This document shows positions 15,801-21,273 of a DNA stretch of 30,904 bases, in pieces. The stretch comes from a virus. Under the pieces are notes generated by a model, which had not been told where the DNA came from, did not search any database, and worked only from the letters and a program-made list of their open reading frames with translations. The stretch spans positions 1 to 30,904 of IMG/VR virus record IMGVR_UViG_3300005531_000024; one strand, written 5' to 3'. Positions within the stretch are counted from its first letter, which is position 1. Every line of letters starts with the position of its first letter. The position numbers and the translations under genes are program-made.

Positions 15801-16330
15801 GGGTCGCTGCAATCGGTGAGCTGGAGGCGAATGCCAGAGCTAAATTCGACGTCGAGCGTGACACAGCCTTTGCTCAAACTGCCCAGGAGCAACAAAACCT
15901 CACCGTCAGTCAAGCTACTGAACGAGTTGAAGCAGGGTTAGACCCAGACAAGGTGCTGAACGGTGGTGGCGTGCAGACTAACTATGGTGTGCAGTCGGGC
16001 AACTATGCTCGTCGTGGAGGATACTACAACGACGATCGGGGGTTACGCGATACCCGATCGTCGTTCTCACCACAACCCAGTACGCCCGCTCCTGATCGCA
16101 GCAGCGGTGTGGTCGAAGCATCAGGTTCGACGGGCGATCGACTGGGTTCTTTCTTTGATAGCCTGACCTCGGCGGTAACTCAACGCCTAGACATGGTGAT
16201 TGAACTAATGCGGCAGGACATGGGCAACCCCAAATCGCTGACCTTCCACGCGACGGATCCGGTTGAAAGCTATGCCGACTACCAGAATCGGCAAACAGGC
16301 AATGCATTACGGTCACAGCCCAGTTATTAG
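6860..16330 (+). CDS. Giant tail tape measure protein
   Basis: At 3156 residues this is by far the largest gene. The N-terminus (1-220) has degenerate repeats of about 24 residues alternating beta and D-x-x-x-L-x-x-L helix segments. Residues about 515-655 hold a zincin-like segment with EEIAHAEDF. Two short Rho_N/SAP-like motifs follow (about 782-820 and 1104-1136), around Ala/Gly-rich hydrophobic regions (about 888-1033 and 1363-1400). The conserved tape measure domain lies at about 1800-1975 (QASTVLGLSAEQTGGSL, GQLGERIPGALGIAARAMGV), then hydrophobic helices (about 2007-2097) and nearly 900 residues of charged coiled coil. Such proteins set tail length and are ejected with the DNA; at about 0.15 nm per residue the tail could approach 470 nm. 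It lies far upstream of the portal and chaperone genes, which is unusual. No lysozyme motif was seen. Confidence 0.93.
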   Translation: MSEVVGSAAIELQLDRSRFNRDLRDLETLALKPIALGVNLNLQQLERQLKGIALNPLTVGLRADTSALEKQLQAFSATVVVTARLDTAAAEQQLKRFAGERTLKLSALVDDSQLTALNKHLDLKQRHFAQVNAYFKSSPLTPRVDFQQLDALERRLQSFQTSSYKVTIDAQVNVADLRSQIGTLDVPVVLRYANAQPLAALTQKVEIDTKGIEDSLGNSVERAFQRVKGGGLLSGLGSVLTAPLKLAGGALSTTLSGLTLGATQEVSRNLGKGLSTALEGALSKSVGSSELLGEKVGGAIGSAVVQEFQTQTQNLAQVLEQQIDKIQDGKLRTKLREQLQSVVELPGQVGQAVQGTIGQDNINREGLFQRGQRRQTEQAKTPVLREEAVTEFRESIATSKSVEARATQSKATLEQQIAVRQREVAEVGQQYEQLAIAIQKAEAGGAKVADIEPLAAQLNATAQDFQQLSQSLTALVQARDIATNAVQEAKQKRLAARQQLDQVSPQQQSRAYAELAQSTLGEAFDADKLPKLVVDEARLKAVGAGSLYVPAENAIITTNKIYEAVKSASLTQQQAEVLGEEIAHAEDFDFGSFKGIQAAKDSRPIGRKVTPTAEEATRFAPELGRYAPEKREAELNAKVKGARGAEDYLQRQDRLQAISDASDVAVQGEKFTAPARKAVFKDALITLKQEASKRFVESDEAIGQFIDSYKESLTEIESISQRAAQSAGTATREEVAALQEEMNQAIGSLSHIFDQVRSEIQRVQAIAPEDALQERQQELAGLLKQFSKKELTPLAEQFGVQDAGSLKKKELIQQLTTTADPRQLEPKVFELTRTKAQQQLERQEQRAALAQTAGGVARGAVELAGATASKVQDIATSAPVQNAVQAAGTAGKALLAVGKVGYTVASGMEALALDLVPAGRAIKAIAQQTVVPAALFAGATALLPGGASVAAGLSHVVGGVASPLLHAAGAGATDAATSAIAGHVPNAFGLANGITTALTGAIDSAVNAASAGVAQAGAALLGGKVIQTAAGRTLGGAAQAVNNLAALPPTQAKALPPAPANTPESAITALPPSPASAQSPQVEVVSSPSGKEQRFEELNSQYSAAGLREIAKRVGITSSRARSLKKEDLARELAFTDFGVSIDKVLAEVGDSAKLKAFQDGAKSAAVPTLPASALTAIQKSNDKIKQLYKQFQAAQGQERVAIAQALATASDQQVAAIEDAFKQYQIEGRTAQQLSGFRTQAIQKSEAPRAEARDVARQQIQQTQRQGSTSRNFQTVNATVVDVSAGDDLNAANLLASLREGGQAVNRELSAAIERFNQAQHSLAETIGREVARFAEIEPEATLPATLQKAANTPKGRDLLVNTAGFAASVAGNHFGGAVGGAAGDLIGAITARHVLSGGQHGQGDELFGDLAGFAIGNASAAALGAIPGLGGVPLKGAAVALAAVPQLSKLRQRIQGRLGEDDEAKASGEDLESANLVGGATGLKRTLTSKSRQLLSQLEKQLGDTIDNLALALSSDKDYAGHAGKQEIRALNQLNQTVERLLEERGEIINETFDAEMTRANQELLEIGQRIAAKTAARPDFGLLADRAINDGTQAKSQQVIGENQQDLRANKRRAFELERQTGEAADPGLTRIEDPIAGDDFKGVFSTLRNVLKGVQADIRAAVAKDAEALAVESKSLLNDIRTGQAVAKGSGDRTQETRLRKAGDRTERAIAGSEAILAKPAAQVTSKDISALQGFSKELRSVYALLDRPAPTNPGGLATLSNLLEKAKGATAGFLAGFVGLQLVQSIGFQVIGSIQQLFQGLSADAINASIKLDNLKTALDFSVGGASQGTQSLEFVRKTVADLGTPLESSIEGFSQLSAATRGTAAAGKTTKDVFLGIEQASTVLGLSAEQTGGSLSALTQIASKGSVQAEELRGQLGERIPGALGIAARAMGVTEAQLNKMLETGSLLADDFLPRFGKQLQAEFGDAAKTAGDNAQSAIFRFQNAYLTLQQTVGKELQPGSVVGFKILTSVLQGVTAIAPEIIAGLTAIALTIGVQTAPALFKLIGDLILTKAATGTAIGGLQSFFQTLNTSKAVIGAVGIFALIEYFRLLSETINTELVKSFDDLADSAKRAADNSKEVKLPGQPEKPDNSKQEAKEDAEKPAPLAGPLDVLTRGNIDFSDPNHPKLVGSKTTFRNFGDVERDRVGGDIDKSVSETGQLLSKGRARLTTLDTKTGEGADLQAIDQQLQNAEQQRKSLQAQAEQDYTRKGKTIPAALQQQLQDANTNIQSLVDKRGDAAKPFTDDLNSANKLIDAYKSKLKELDDPKNEGHFGNKAQTEERRKQLQQSLKDVTDFKNQAEEKLGSLKVDPILGMTDGFRNLAAAIESAERATKLFVSQQKDFILKGQLKTFGTDEDAARSAALSNAISDRQGIQQNLDSTDKALKDGGTLLDRPENEAALRGFGVSKDNSIEDIKKELEATPQDDSGKAKRTLLQQLLNFKELQQKRGDLQVNLDEADLKVQDQVQTNTLAVLDRDATKRDQKLKQDDDARAVPVRQASADLARDKANNKFFSESDAAVAEADIGIKTAQNQATSIDQKTDNTQQSLEELNAKKDQLSAEEFNKRQRELTTQLADLRVEKANAAATVEEALAKKVEATNRRIIEGLELANAKAAAAIQLSETNQSTAVKRKFLAAGLTDDAQKQADLEQTGVDERATQQRSQLLQKEIVDYKRAAAEKRISGKELTQKLLEFNQQLAESNGKLVDLQIQRQKQLQDIYNREIDKQVNAQNRADNVAIRGYERQKAAIDRINQSLEITRKLTQSRGDLQQAVAAYNQTIAQGAADSASKILDLFNKSTQEQDPNKQEGYRKILRAQGFQPSGDDDTDRERLLDQKEAAEKNLAAIKERALQTEYAIKQQLLELDLKRDRLQAEQAYREAQIAELNAKKDFTKSTGELKKAIQNGDPEKIAEAKDNLDSSLQAYDLAKQNTAGAQEGVAAIGELEANARAKFDVERDTAFAQTAQEQQNLTVSQATERVEAGLDPDKVLNGGGVQTNYGVQSGNYARRGGYYNDDRGLRDTRSSFSPQPSTPAPDRSSGVVEASGSTGDRLGSFFDSLTSAVTQRLDMVIELMRQDMGNPKSLTFHATDPVESYADYQNRQTGNALRSQPSY

Positions 16331-16370
16331 AAGGCGATCGCGGTGTATAGATGCCAAAAGCCAAAAGTCT

Positions 16371-16408
16371 AAAACAAAGCCCCCTGAGTGATTCGGGGGC
16401 TTTTGTTT
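16371..16408. terminator. Bidirectional terminator
   Basis: AAAGCCCCC (16376-16384), a 10-nt loop and GGGGGCTTT form a strong stem flanked by A-rich sequence upstream and T-rich sequence downstream, so it can end transcripts from both sides. It separates the tape measure gene from the convergent minus-strand gene ending at 16434. Confidence 0.88.
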
Positions 16409-16433
16409 TGTGAATAATGCCGAATGTCGAGGC

Positions 16434-16931
16434 TCAAGCCGCGACTAACACGCGTTGCTTAATGCAGTGTGCTACGTACAGCACTGCTATCGGGCTGTCT
16501 TCGCACTCAAATTTGTAGCACTGCTTAATCTGCCATCCGCTACTCGCCTCAGTTGGCTCCAGGTCATCATCCCAACTGTAGACACTGGCAAGGTCAAAAA
16601 TTGTCTGTGTTTTCTCGCTGACGAAAATATGCCGCGTCTCGTAGGACATTGCTCCTACTTCCGCTTGAACGCGAGCGCTCGAATTACACCACCAATCCTG
16701 CTTCTCAGGCGCTTCTAGTTCTGGGGGGTGAATGATCGCAAGCGTGAGACTGAATTCAGACGATGCAGCCTTATAGCTATAAGTTTGCAGCACCTTACAT
16801 TTGATGCCATCATACTCAACGATCTGACCAATCTGAGGTGGAGACGCCACGAACCAGGCATCATTCATGATTGCGTCTACGTTATCCGCGTTGGGATCAG
16901 CAAGTTCAAATAACGTCAAATGTTGCTGCAT
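16434..16931 (-). CDS. Hypothetical protein, 165 residues
   Basis: The frame starts at ATG 16931 and ends just before a bidirectional terminator, which supports it as a real gene. The sequence is soluble, acidic and Trp/Cys-containing (NDAWFVASPPQIGQIVEYDGIKCKVLQ, DWWCNSSARVQAEVGAMSYETRHIF). The early IGQIVEYDGIKCKV part looks like a small beta-barrel. No signal peptide, membrane segment or catalytic motif is evident. It is the last gene of the minus-strand group between the tape measure and portal genes, 32 bases after the lipoprotein stop. Function is not recognised. Confidence 0.7.
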   Translation of the reverse strand: MQQHLTLFELADPNADNVDAIMNDAWFVASPPQIGQIVEYDGIKCKVLQTYSYKAASSEFSLTLAIIHPPELEAPEKQDWWCNSSARVQAEVGAMSYETRHIFVSEKTQTIFDLASVYSWDDDLEPTEASSGWQIKQCYKFECEDSPIAVLYVAHCIKQRVLVAA

Positions 16932-16963
16932 GGCTGGATTCTCAAGTATCCCTAAAGTATAAG

Positions 16964-17692
16964 CTACTGCTTTGGATGTCTGCGATTGTATTCGTCAAGA
17001 TCCCTCAACCGCGCAGCATCTTCATCGGTAAATGGAGCGGTATCGTCGGGAATCGGCGGGGGCTGTGGCTGGAGTCGCTGCGTATCATGCCAATTCGGAT
17101 CTTCAATGTATTTGGGAATCCCATTGGGGGGATTTTCAAACGGGTGTGTTCGATCAACATAAGGATTTTCAGGGTACTCAGCGGCACTCTCCGGGTACGG
17201 AATCCCAATTTCACGATACATATCGTTGTAGGCAAAGCGGTTCGCCCTTGCGTCTTTGCCAAGAAAGACACAGAGCACTTGTCGCCGGTTTCCCGGCATT
17301 GGATTGGACTTGATCCGCAGTGTCAACCGAAGATTGTGCTGAAAAAACCAGAGTCTTAGCCTTTCGCACTCCCCCGCATTTCGAGCAGGGTGAGCCTCTT
17401 TCACCCCGTCGATTTCTTGAAAATCCTCGGCGCTGGCTCTGGAGTGCCGTTTTGCTTGCATCTCAGACAGCGCGATCGCTGTCCCGGTTGCGGGGACATT
17501 CGGCTGAGCTGGTGCCGGTGCTGGTTGAGCTGGAACAGTGGCAGGCGCTTGATCCTGCCCTTGCCAAGCCTTGCTAATCCCTTCGGCAATATCACCAACA
17601 GCAGGAGCAGGCACCGCAAATTCACCCGATCTCATACAGCCTGGTAGAGACATCAATACGATTGCAACGGCTAAAGCTTGGGTAGTTCGCAT
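16964..17692 (-). CDS. Putative lipoprotein, proline-rich, 242 residues
   Basis: The ATG at 17692 has GGAG eight bases upstream. The N-terminus is a classical lipoprotein signal (MRTTQALAVAIVLMSLPGC), with lipidated Cys expected at 19. A Pro/Ala linker follows (PAQPAPAPAQPNVPA, about residues 54-69), then a soluble domain with RLRLWFFQHNLRLTLRIKSN and a region rich in Pro, Tyr and Asn (YPESAAEYPENPYVDRTHPFENPP). The product should be anchored in a membrane facing the periplasm. It lies among other exported-protein genes on the strand opposite to the virion genes, a typical place for lysogenic conversion genes. A spanin or superinfection-exclusion role is conceivable but unsupported by a motif. 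Confidence 0.75.
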   Translation of the reverse strand: MRTTQALAVAIVLMSLPGCMRSGEFAVPAPAVGDIAEGISKAWQGQDQAPATVPAQPAPAPAQPNVPATGTAIALSEMQAKRHSRASAEDFQEIDGVKEAHPARNAGECERLRLWFFQHNLRLTLRIKSNPMPGNRRQVLCVFLGKDARANRFAYNDMYREIGIPYPESAAEYPENPYVDRTHPFENPPNGIPKYIEDPNWHDTQRLQPQPPPIPDDTAPFTDEDAARLRDLDEYNRRHPKQ

Positions 17693-17764
17693 CTTGGTTT
17701 CTCCGTTTTAATTTCAATGCATTCTGAATGCAGGCCAGAGTAGCACCCTGACCTGCAACAATGA

Positions 17765-18064
17765 TCAGTTTGAACCCCAGTCCCTATAAGCGTCTGGGTA
17801 TCGCACTGAAACGGCAGGACGGCGATGTCGATTCAAATAGCGACTATGCAACTTTAAGCCGATTGTGTCGGCCCATGAGTTGAGATCGCCTGGGCGATAG
17901 CGCTTGATTCGCTGCCCCAGCCAATCGGCCCCACGGTTCAAGTCGCCCCAGTGGTATGTGTAGCCGTAAGCGGTTTGCTGAACCAGTAAAACGCTGGCAA
18001 TTTGTATGCCAGCAATTGATCCAATCGAACAAAGAAGCAGCAAGTGAAAGCGAAGAAATTTCAT
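17765..18064 (-). CDS. Small exported protein, coupled to the upstream gene
   Basis: I choose the ATG at 18064 (99 residues) because it overlaps the stop of the preceding gene as ATGA. The N-terminus MKFLRFHLLLLCSIGSIAG-IQIASVLLVQQTAYG is a long hydrophobic signal peptide or anchor. The mature part (about 65 residues) is basic and aromatic: YTYHWGDLNRGADWLGQRIKRYRPGDLNSW, then LHSRYLNRHRRPAVSVRYPDAYRDWG. No family is recognised. The tight coupling implies that the two exported proteins are needed together, perhaps as partners in the periplasm or cell envelope. Confidence 0.6.
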   Translation of the reverse strand: MKFLRFHLLLLCSIGSIAGIQIASVLLVQQTAYGYTYHWGDLNRGADWLGQRIKRYRPGDLNSWADTIGLKLHSRYLNRHRRPAVSVRYPDAYRDWGSN

Positions 18065-18360
18065 CCCTTCGCCCCCGGAAACTGATCGACCTTCCATTGA
18101 GCGTTGAAATGAACTACGAACACCCTGTTTCCTGTTCCGTAGTACCAGGTTCGCCCGTCTTTCGACTTGCGATCAGGGTCGCCGTTCGTCTTTTTTACAA
18201 CCTCTTTACTCCAGCCAATATCAGCACTGTAAACCTTTGCCGATCTTGAAGCTGGTCTTGAAGCTGGCGCGGCGACAGTTTCAATGGGTGCAATCGCGAT
18301 CGCACAAACAGCGATCGCGCCTGCCACCCCCAGAACGGAGGAGAAAAAGCGTAATAACAT
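18061..18360 (-). CDS. Exported BamE/SmpA-like small protein
   Basis: The ATG at 18360 has GGAG nine bases upstream; a GTG at 18375 would add five residues. The first 31 residues form a signal peptide ending near ETVAAPA. The mature domain follows the SmpA/OmlA (BamE)-like pattern: a helix beginning IGWSKEVVKKTNGDPD, then RTWYYG and a strand pair RVFVVHFNAQWKVDQF. BamE-like domains bind other envelope proteins and are common in small periplasmic proteins. Cyanobacteria use this fold in many hypothetical proteins, so this points to location and fold, not to Bam function. It is translationally coupled to the next gene (ATGA overlap at 18061-18064) and divergent from the gene at 18554. Confidence 0.7.
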   Translation of the reverse strand: MLLRFFSSVLGVAGAIAVCAIAIAPIETVAAPASRPASRSAKVYSADIGWSKEVVKKTNGDPDRKSKDGRTWYYGTGNRVFVVHFNAQWKVDQFPGAKG

Positions 18361-18475
18361 TGTTTTGGACTCCACTAGGGTTAACTGCTCTGGAGTCTGG
18401 GCACTGGCAGGGAGGGAGCGACCAAACTATCCTCTCTGCTATCCCAAACTTGCGCGCATGATGCACATTGCCATA

Positions 18476-18527
18476 GTACAATCTCTTGTTCGTAAAAGCG
18501 AACGATCTGGTACAAGTTCGGTACAAT
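18476..18527. promoter_or_regulatory. GTACAA repeats before the 18554 gene
   Basis: GTACAAT at 18476, GGTACAAG at 18509 and GGTACAAT at 18520 form a small cluster; the last two are 11 bp apart. A GTTCG-N6-CGAAC inverted repeat lies between the first and second copies. The cluster lies 27-78 bp before the ATG at 18554, a plausible operator for that small regulator-like gene. Confidence 0.45.
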
Positions 18528-18553
18528 AATGCAATATCTTTATAGTTAAAGTT

Positions 18554-18841
18554 ATGCCCAAACGTTTTCAAGTCGGTCCACTAGGCGAACACGATGACGA
18601 GTGGCTAACGGCTTGGGCAGCACTTACGGGCAGATCCAAAAGCGATCAAGCCACTATGGTTCTGGCCTTTAGAATTCGCGATCGCAAACAATCCATTCAG
18701 GAGTTACTCGAACATTCAGCCAAGCGACGCGGCATGGAACCTGACGAACTGTTTGATCTACTAATACGGAATCCGAAATGGTTGAAAGAGAACCCCATTG
18801 ACGGTGAAGAAGACGACGACAGCACTCCAGAACTAGAGTAG
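18554..18841 (+). CDS. Small acidic-tailed protein, possible DNA-binding regulator
   Basis: This 95-residue protein starts at ATG 18554. The N-terminal part (FQVGPLGEHDDEWLTAWAALTGRSKSDQATMVLAFRIRDRKQSIQELLEHSAKRRGM) is helical and resembles a ribbon-helix-helix or short helix-turn-helix regulator. The C-terminus is strongly acidic (IDGEEDDDSTPELE). Tandem GTACAA repeats upstream would suit autoregulation. It is the only plus-strand gene in a mostly minus-strand block, and it is divergent from the exported-protein operon starting at 18360, so it may regulate that operon. No partner toxin is adjacent. The family is not recognised. Confidence 0.6.
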   Translation: MPKRFQVGPLGEHDDEWLTAWAALTGRSKSDQATMVLAFRIRDRKQSIQELLEHSAKRRGMEPDELFDLLIRNPKWLKENPIDGEEDDDSTPELE

Positions 18842-18879
18842 CGATCGCAAATAACCGCGATCACGGCGCAGGTGGCGGA

Positions 18880-19185
18880 TCACTTGCAAACAACTTCTTG
18901 AATCGCTTCTAAGTGCCTATCATCAAAAGCCAGCAGCAATTTGACATAAAGCGAATCTTCAGGCGAGATGGTCTTTGCTCTAAAGTTTTCTAGCCTGGCA
19001 AGTGGCTCCCATATTTCAATCCACCGATGACCACGCGATCGGCTCAACAATTTCATGCGCTCAAAGCCGTTTCCTGCGTTTGGGTTTAATACATACGCCA
19101 AACTACCTTTAGCAGAGGCACTTGTAGCGATCGCATAATTGCAAGCTATTCGCTTTAGGTCAGGCTGATTCTCAGGCTGATTCAT
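18880..19185 (-). CDS. Cyanobacterial conserved hypothetical protein
   Basis: I place the start at ATG 19185 (101 residues); a TTG at 19191 would add two. The central block ERMKLLSRSRGHRWIEIWEPLARLENFRAKTI resembles a short protein type I recall from many cyanobacterial genomes, with no assigned function. The N-terminus CNYAIATSASAKGSLAYVLNPNAG is less polar. No signal peptide or catalytic motif is seen. It converges on the gene ending at 18841 and is divergent from the portal gene, whose promoter must lie in the shared 83 bases. It may be host-derived cargo. Confidence 0.65.
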   Translation of the reverse strand: MNQPENQPDLKRIACNYAIATSASAKGSLAYVLNPNAGNGFERMKLLSRSRGHRWIEIWEPLARLENFRAKTISPEDSLYVKLLLAFDDRHLEAIQEVVCK

Positions 19186-19268
19186 GGACAAGCCTAGTAA
19201 GTAGTAACCACGAAATTAGATTAAGTTTAGCTGCTTTCAGCGATCGCTTCCAGTGGGAACCCCAGGGC

Positions 19269-20771
19269 ATGAATCCCTCTTCCCCCGCACTCACCAAAGA
19301 TCCATCGCTGCCTTCTTTCCTGCACCCCACGTATCTCGACGCGGCAAACGAACTGCAAATCGTTTGGGATGTGTGGCAGGAGCTAAAGGGCTGCAAAGGC
19401 GATTACCTCTCTAAAGAAGAGGAAGAACCACCGCTTGCGTACAAAAACCGTCTTGCCCGGACACAGTTCGACTCGCGCTTTAAGCCAGCGCTGAAGGGTC
19501 ACGCCGGACTGTTATCTGAGTTTGTTCTATCTGACGATGTGGCACCGTCGATCGCCGCTGCACGCGACGACATCGACCTGCAAGGCAGCAGCATTGAATC
19601 ATTTCTGACAGACCAGGATGAGACAGTACTGCGGGACGGCGGGATGGGCATTCTGGTGGAGCATCCGCCACAACCCACCGATGAAAATGGCAACCCACTG
19701 ATCCAAAGTGCGGCTGACGAGCAAAACTATGCGCTACGACCGTACCTCGTTGCCGTCGATCGACGCAACATCCTTAACTGGAGCATTATCTATGAGCAAG
19801 GTAAGCCGATCATTCAACGCTTAACAATTCAGGAAAGCCGCCTGGTAGCAGTAGATGATTATGGCGTCGAAACCAAAACTTACTATCGGGTGCTAACCCC
19901 TGGCAGATTTGATGTTTATGAACTGGTACAGATCCAGGGCGGCAAATATCAGAAGGTTTTAGTACCGGAGCTATCCGGCGCAACAGGTTTAGAAGTTGTG
20001 CCGTTTGTCTGGTACTCGGTTAGCGATAGCAAATGGTTTGAAAGTCAGCCTCCGTTTCTCAATCTGGCTCAGTTGAATATTGAGCATTATCAGAAACGAT
20101 CGAGCCTCAATGAGGTGATTCATAAATGCAATCTACCTGTGCCCGTGCGTAAAGGATTGATCAAAAACCTCGCTGATCTGCTGAAAGGCGTGGTCAAGCT
20201 GATCATCGGTCCCAACTCTGTTGTAGACATCCCCGCAGACGGGGACTTTTTCTTTGCGGAGCCAACGGGCAATGCCATTAATGCCACCCAAACCGATATT
20301 GAAAAGCTGGAACGCTCCATGGATCGGATGTCCCTAGCCTTCTTGACTGGCGGGGAAGCGGCAAAAACGGCAACGGAAGTGGTGATGGACACTGCCCAAA
20401 CCCAGTGCAGCCTGAAAAACATGGCACGTCGGAAGGAATCCACTGTGCAGCGACTTTTTGCGCTCTGGGTGCAGTACACCGGAGAAGACCAGGGCGGCAC
20501 GATCACTGTCAACGAGTCTATTCTGCAAACGCCTGCGAGTCCCCAGGAAGTACAGACCATTTTGGATGCGATGGGGGTCAAGATTAGCAACCAGCTCGGG
20601 TTACAAATGCTGCAAGAGCGGAAATGGCTGCCACCAGACACGGATATCAAGGAAGAGTTACGGCAAATTGGTGATCTTGAGGCCCAGAACCAGACCGTGT
20701 TGCCTACACCCGACGCGATCGCAGCCGAAGCAGCACGACATGCCGTTCAAACGTTGCCCGTTGCCGCGTAG
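19269..20771 (+). CDS. Portal protein, DUF4055-type
   Basis: This 500-residue protein matches my recall of DUF4055 phage portal proteins: a start like "P-x-Y-x-A-x-x-x-W-x-x-x-x-x-x-x-x-G" (LHPTYLDAANELQIVWDVWQELKGCKGDYL), YKNRLARTQFDSRFKPALKGHAGLL, a DGGMGILVEHP strand (about residues 120-130), and a stem/wing section with LNLAQLNIEHYQKRSSLNEVIH. The dodecameric portal forms the DNA entry channel at one capsid vertex and binds terminase and connector proteins. The C-terminus ends in a long helix (AIAAEAARHAVQTLP). It opens the virion module. A large terminase gene would normally precede it, but here the neighbours upstream are small minus-strand genes. Confidence 0.85.
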   Translation: MNPSSPALTKDPSLPSFLHPTYLDAANELQIVWDVWQELKGCKGDYLSKEEEEPPLAYKNRLARTQFDSRFKPALKGHAGLLSEFVLSDDVAPSIAAARDDIDLQGSSIESFLTDQDETVLRDGGMGILVEHPPQPTDENGNPLIQSAADEQNYALRPYLVAVDRRNILNWSIIYEQGKPIIQRLTIQESRLVAVDDYGVETKTYYRVLTPGRFDVYELVQIQGGKYQKVLVPELSGATGLEVVPFVWYSVSDSKWFESQPPFLNLAQLNIEHYQKRSSLNEVIHKCNLPVPVRKGLIKNLADLLKGVVKLIIGPNSVVDIPADGDFFFAEPTGNAINATQTDIEKLERSMDRMSLAFLTGGEAAKTATEVVMDTAQTQCSLKNMARRKESTVQRLFALWVQYTGEDQGGTITVNESILQTPASPQEVQTILDAMGVKISNQLGLQMLQERKWLPPDTDIKEELRQIGDLEAQNQTVLPTPDAIAAEAARHAVQTLPVAA

Positions 20772-20818
20772 GAATACCACAGCGGACTGTACAGCCAATT
20801 CGTTAGGAACTAAAATCG

Positions 20819-20998
20819 ATGGACAACTTAGACAAAGCAGCAAGCGCTGCTGAACTGGCCTCACAAGCGACGGAAGGAGTGGCGGAAAGCGGTGTAGTCG
20901 GCGCTAAAGCTGCTGCTACAACCAGCAAAGTAGCGGCTGGATTTTCGCTGCTCTCTACCATCCTCTCTGCCTTCAAAACAATTTTCGGTAAGAAATGA
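20819..20998 (+). CDS. 59-residue protein with amphipathic C-terminus
   Basis: A small frame with ATG at 20819 (AGGA ten bases upstream) and TGA at 20996-20998. The sequence is Ala/Ser rich (MDNLDKAASAAELASQATEG...) and ends in the amphipathic or hydrophobic helix GFSLLSTILSAFKTIFGKK. That tail resembles a membrane-inserting peptide, so a small membrane protein or virion-associated peptide are options; no family is recognised. The stop overlaps the next ATG (ATGA), and the gene lies 47 bases after the portal stop. Confidence 0.65.
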   Translation: MDNLDKAASAAELASQATEGVAESGVVGAKAAATTSKVAAGFSLLSTILSAFKTIFGKK

Positions 20999-21168
20999 GC
21001 GCACCCACAGAACCGGGTCAGCAAATAGTCAAACCATTAGGACAGCCAATCGCGCTTGAAACGTTGATGAAGCTCTCTAACTTCACTCAGGCTGATCTGG
21101 ACCGGGCAATCACCACCGCGAACCCACGCTTACGCCGTTATCTCAAGGCAAAGGTGAGGGAACGCTAG
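20995..21168 (+). CDS. 57-residue basic-tailed hypothetical protein
   Basis: The ATG overlaps the previous stop by 4 nt, which supports both small genes. The product has a Pro/Gln-rich start (MSAPTEPGQQIVKPLGQ), a helical section (ALETLMKLSNFTQADLDRAI) and the basic end RLRRYLKAKVRER. A strong terminator follows at 21212, so this closes the portal transcript. Function is unknown; a portal- or DNA-associated accessory role is possible. Confidence 0.65.
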   Translation: MSAPTEPGQQIVKPLGQPIALETLMKLSNFTQADLDRAITTANPRLRRYLKAKVRER

Positions 21169-21211
21169 GTCGGCTGCAATCAGCATATTGCCTCCTGTAT
21201 GGGTTTACCTT

Positions 21212-21239
21212 ACCCACCGCGCAGCCCGGTGGGTTTTTT
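21212..21239 (+). terminator. Terminator between portal unit and pilin gene
   Basis: ACCCACCG (21212-21219) pairs perfectly with CGGTGGGT around the loop CGCAGCC and is followed by six T. It should end most portal transcripts, so the pilin gene at 21274 needs its own promoter or read-through. Confidence 0.88.
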
Positions 21240-21273
21240 GTAGGAATGCTGAGGCAGTTGCTACTACTGCTCC
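21240..21273 (+). promoter_or_regulatory. Pilin leader with GTAGGAAT box and small hairpin
   Basis: GTAGGAAT (21240-21247) begins 34 nt before the pilin ATG, directly after a terminator. GCAGT and ACTGC downstream can pair as a small hairpin. The layout resembles the leaders of the genes at 25087 and 29393, so it is a candidate promoter for the pilin. Confidence 0.4.

Noticed and set aside
20120-20650. 176-residue minus-strand frame in the portal gene
   Set aside because: It is antisense to the well-supported portal protein, has no ribosome site and has no coherent motif.
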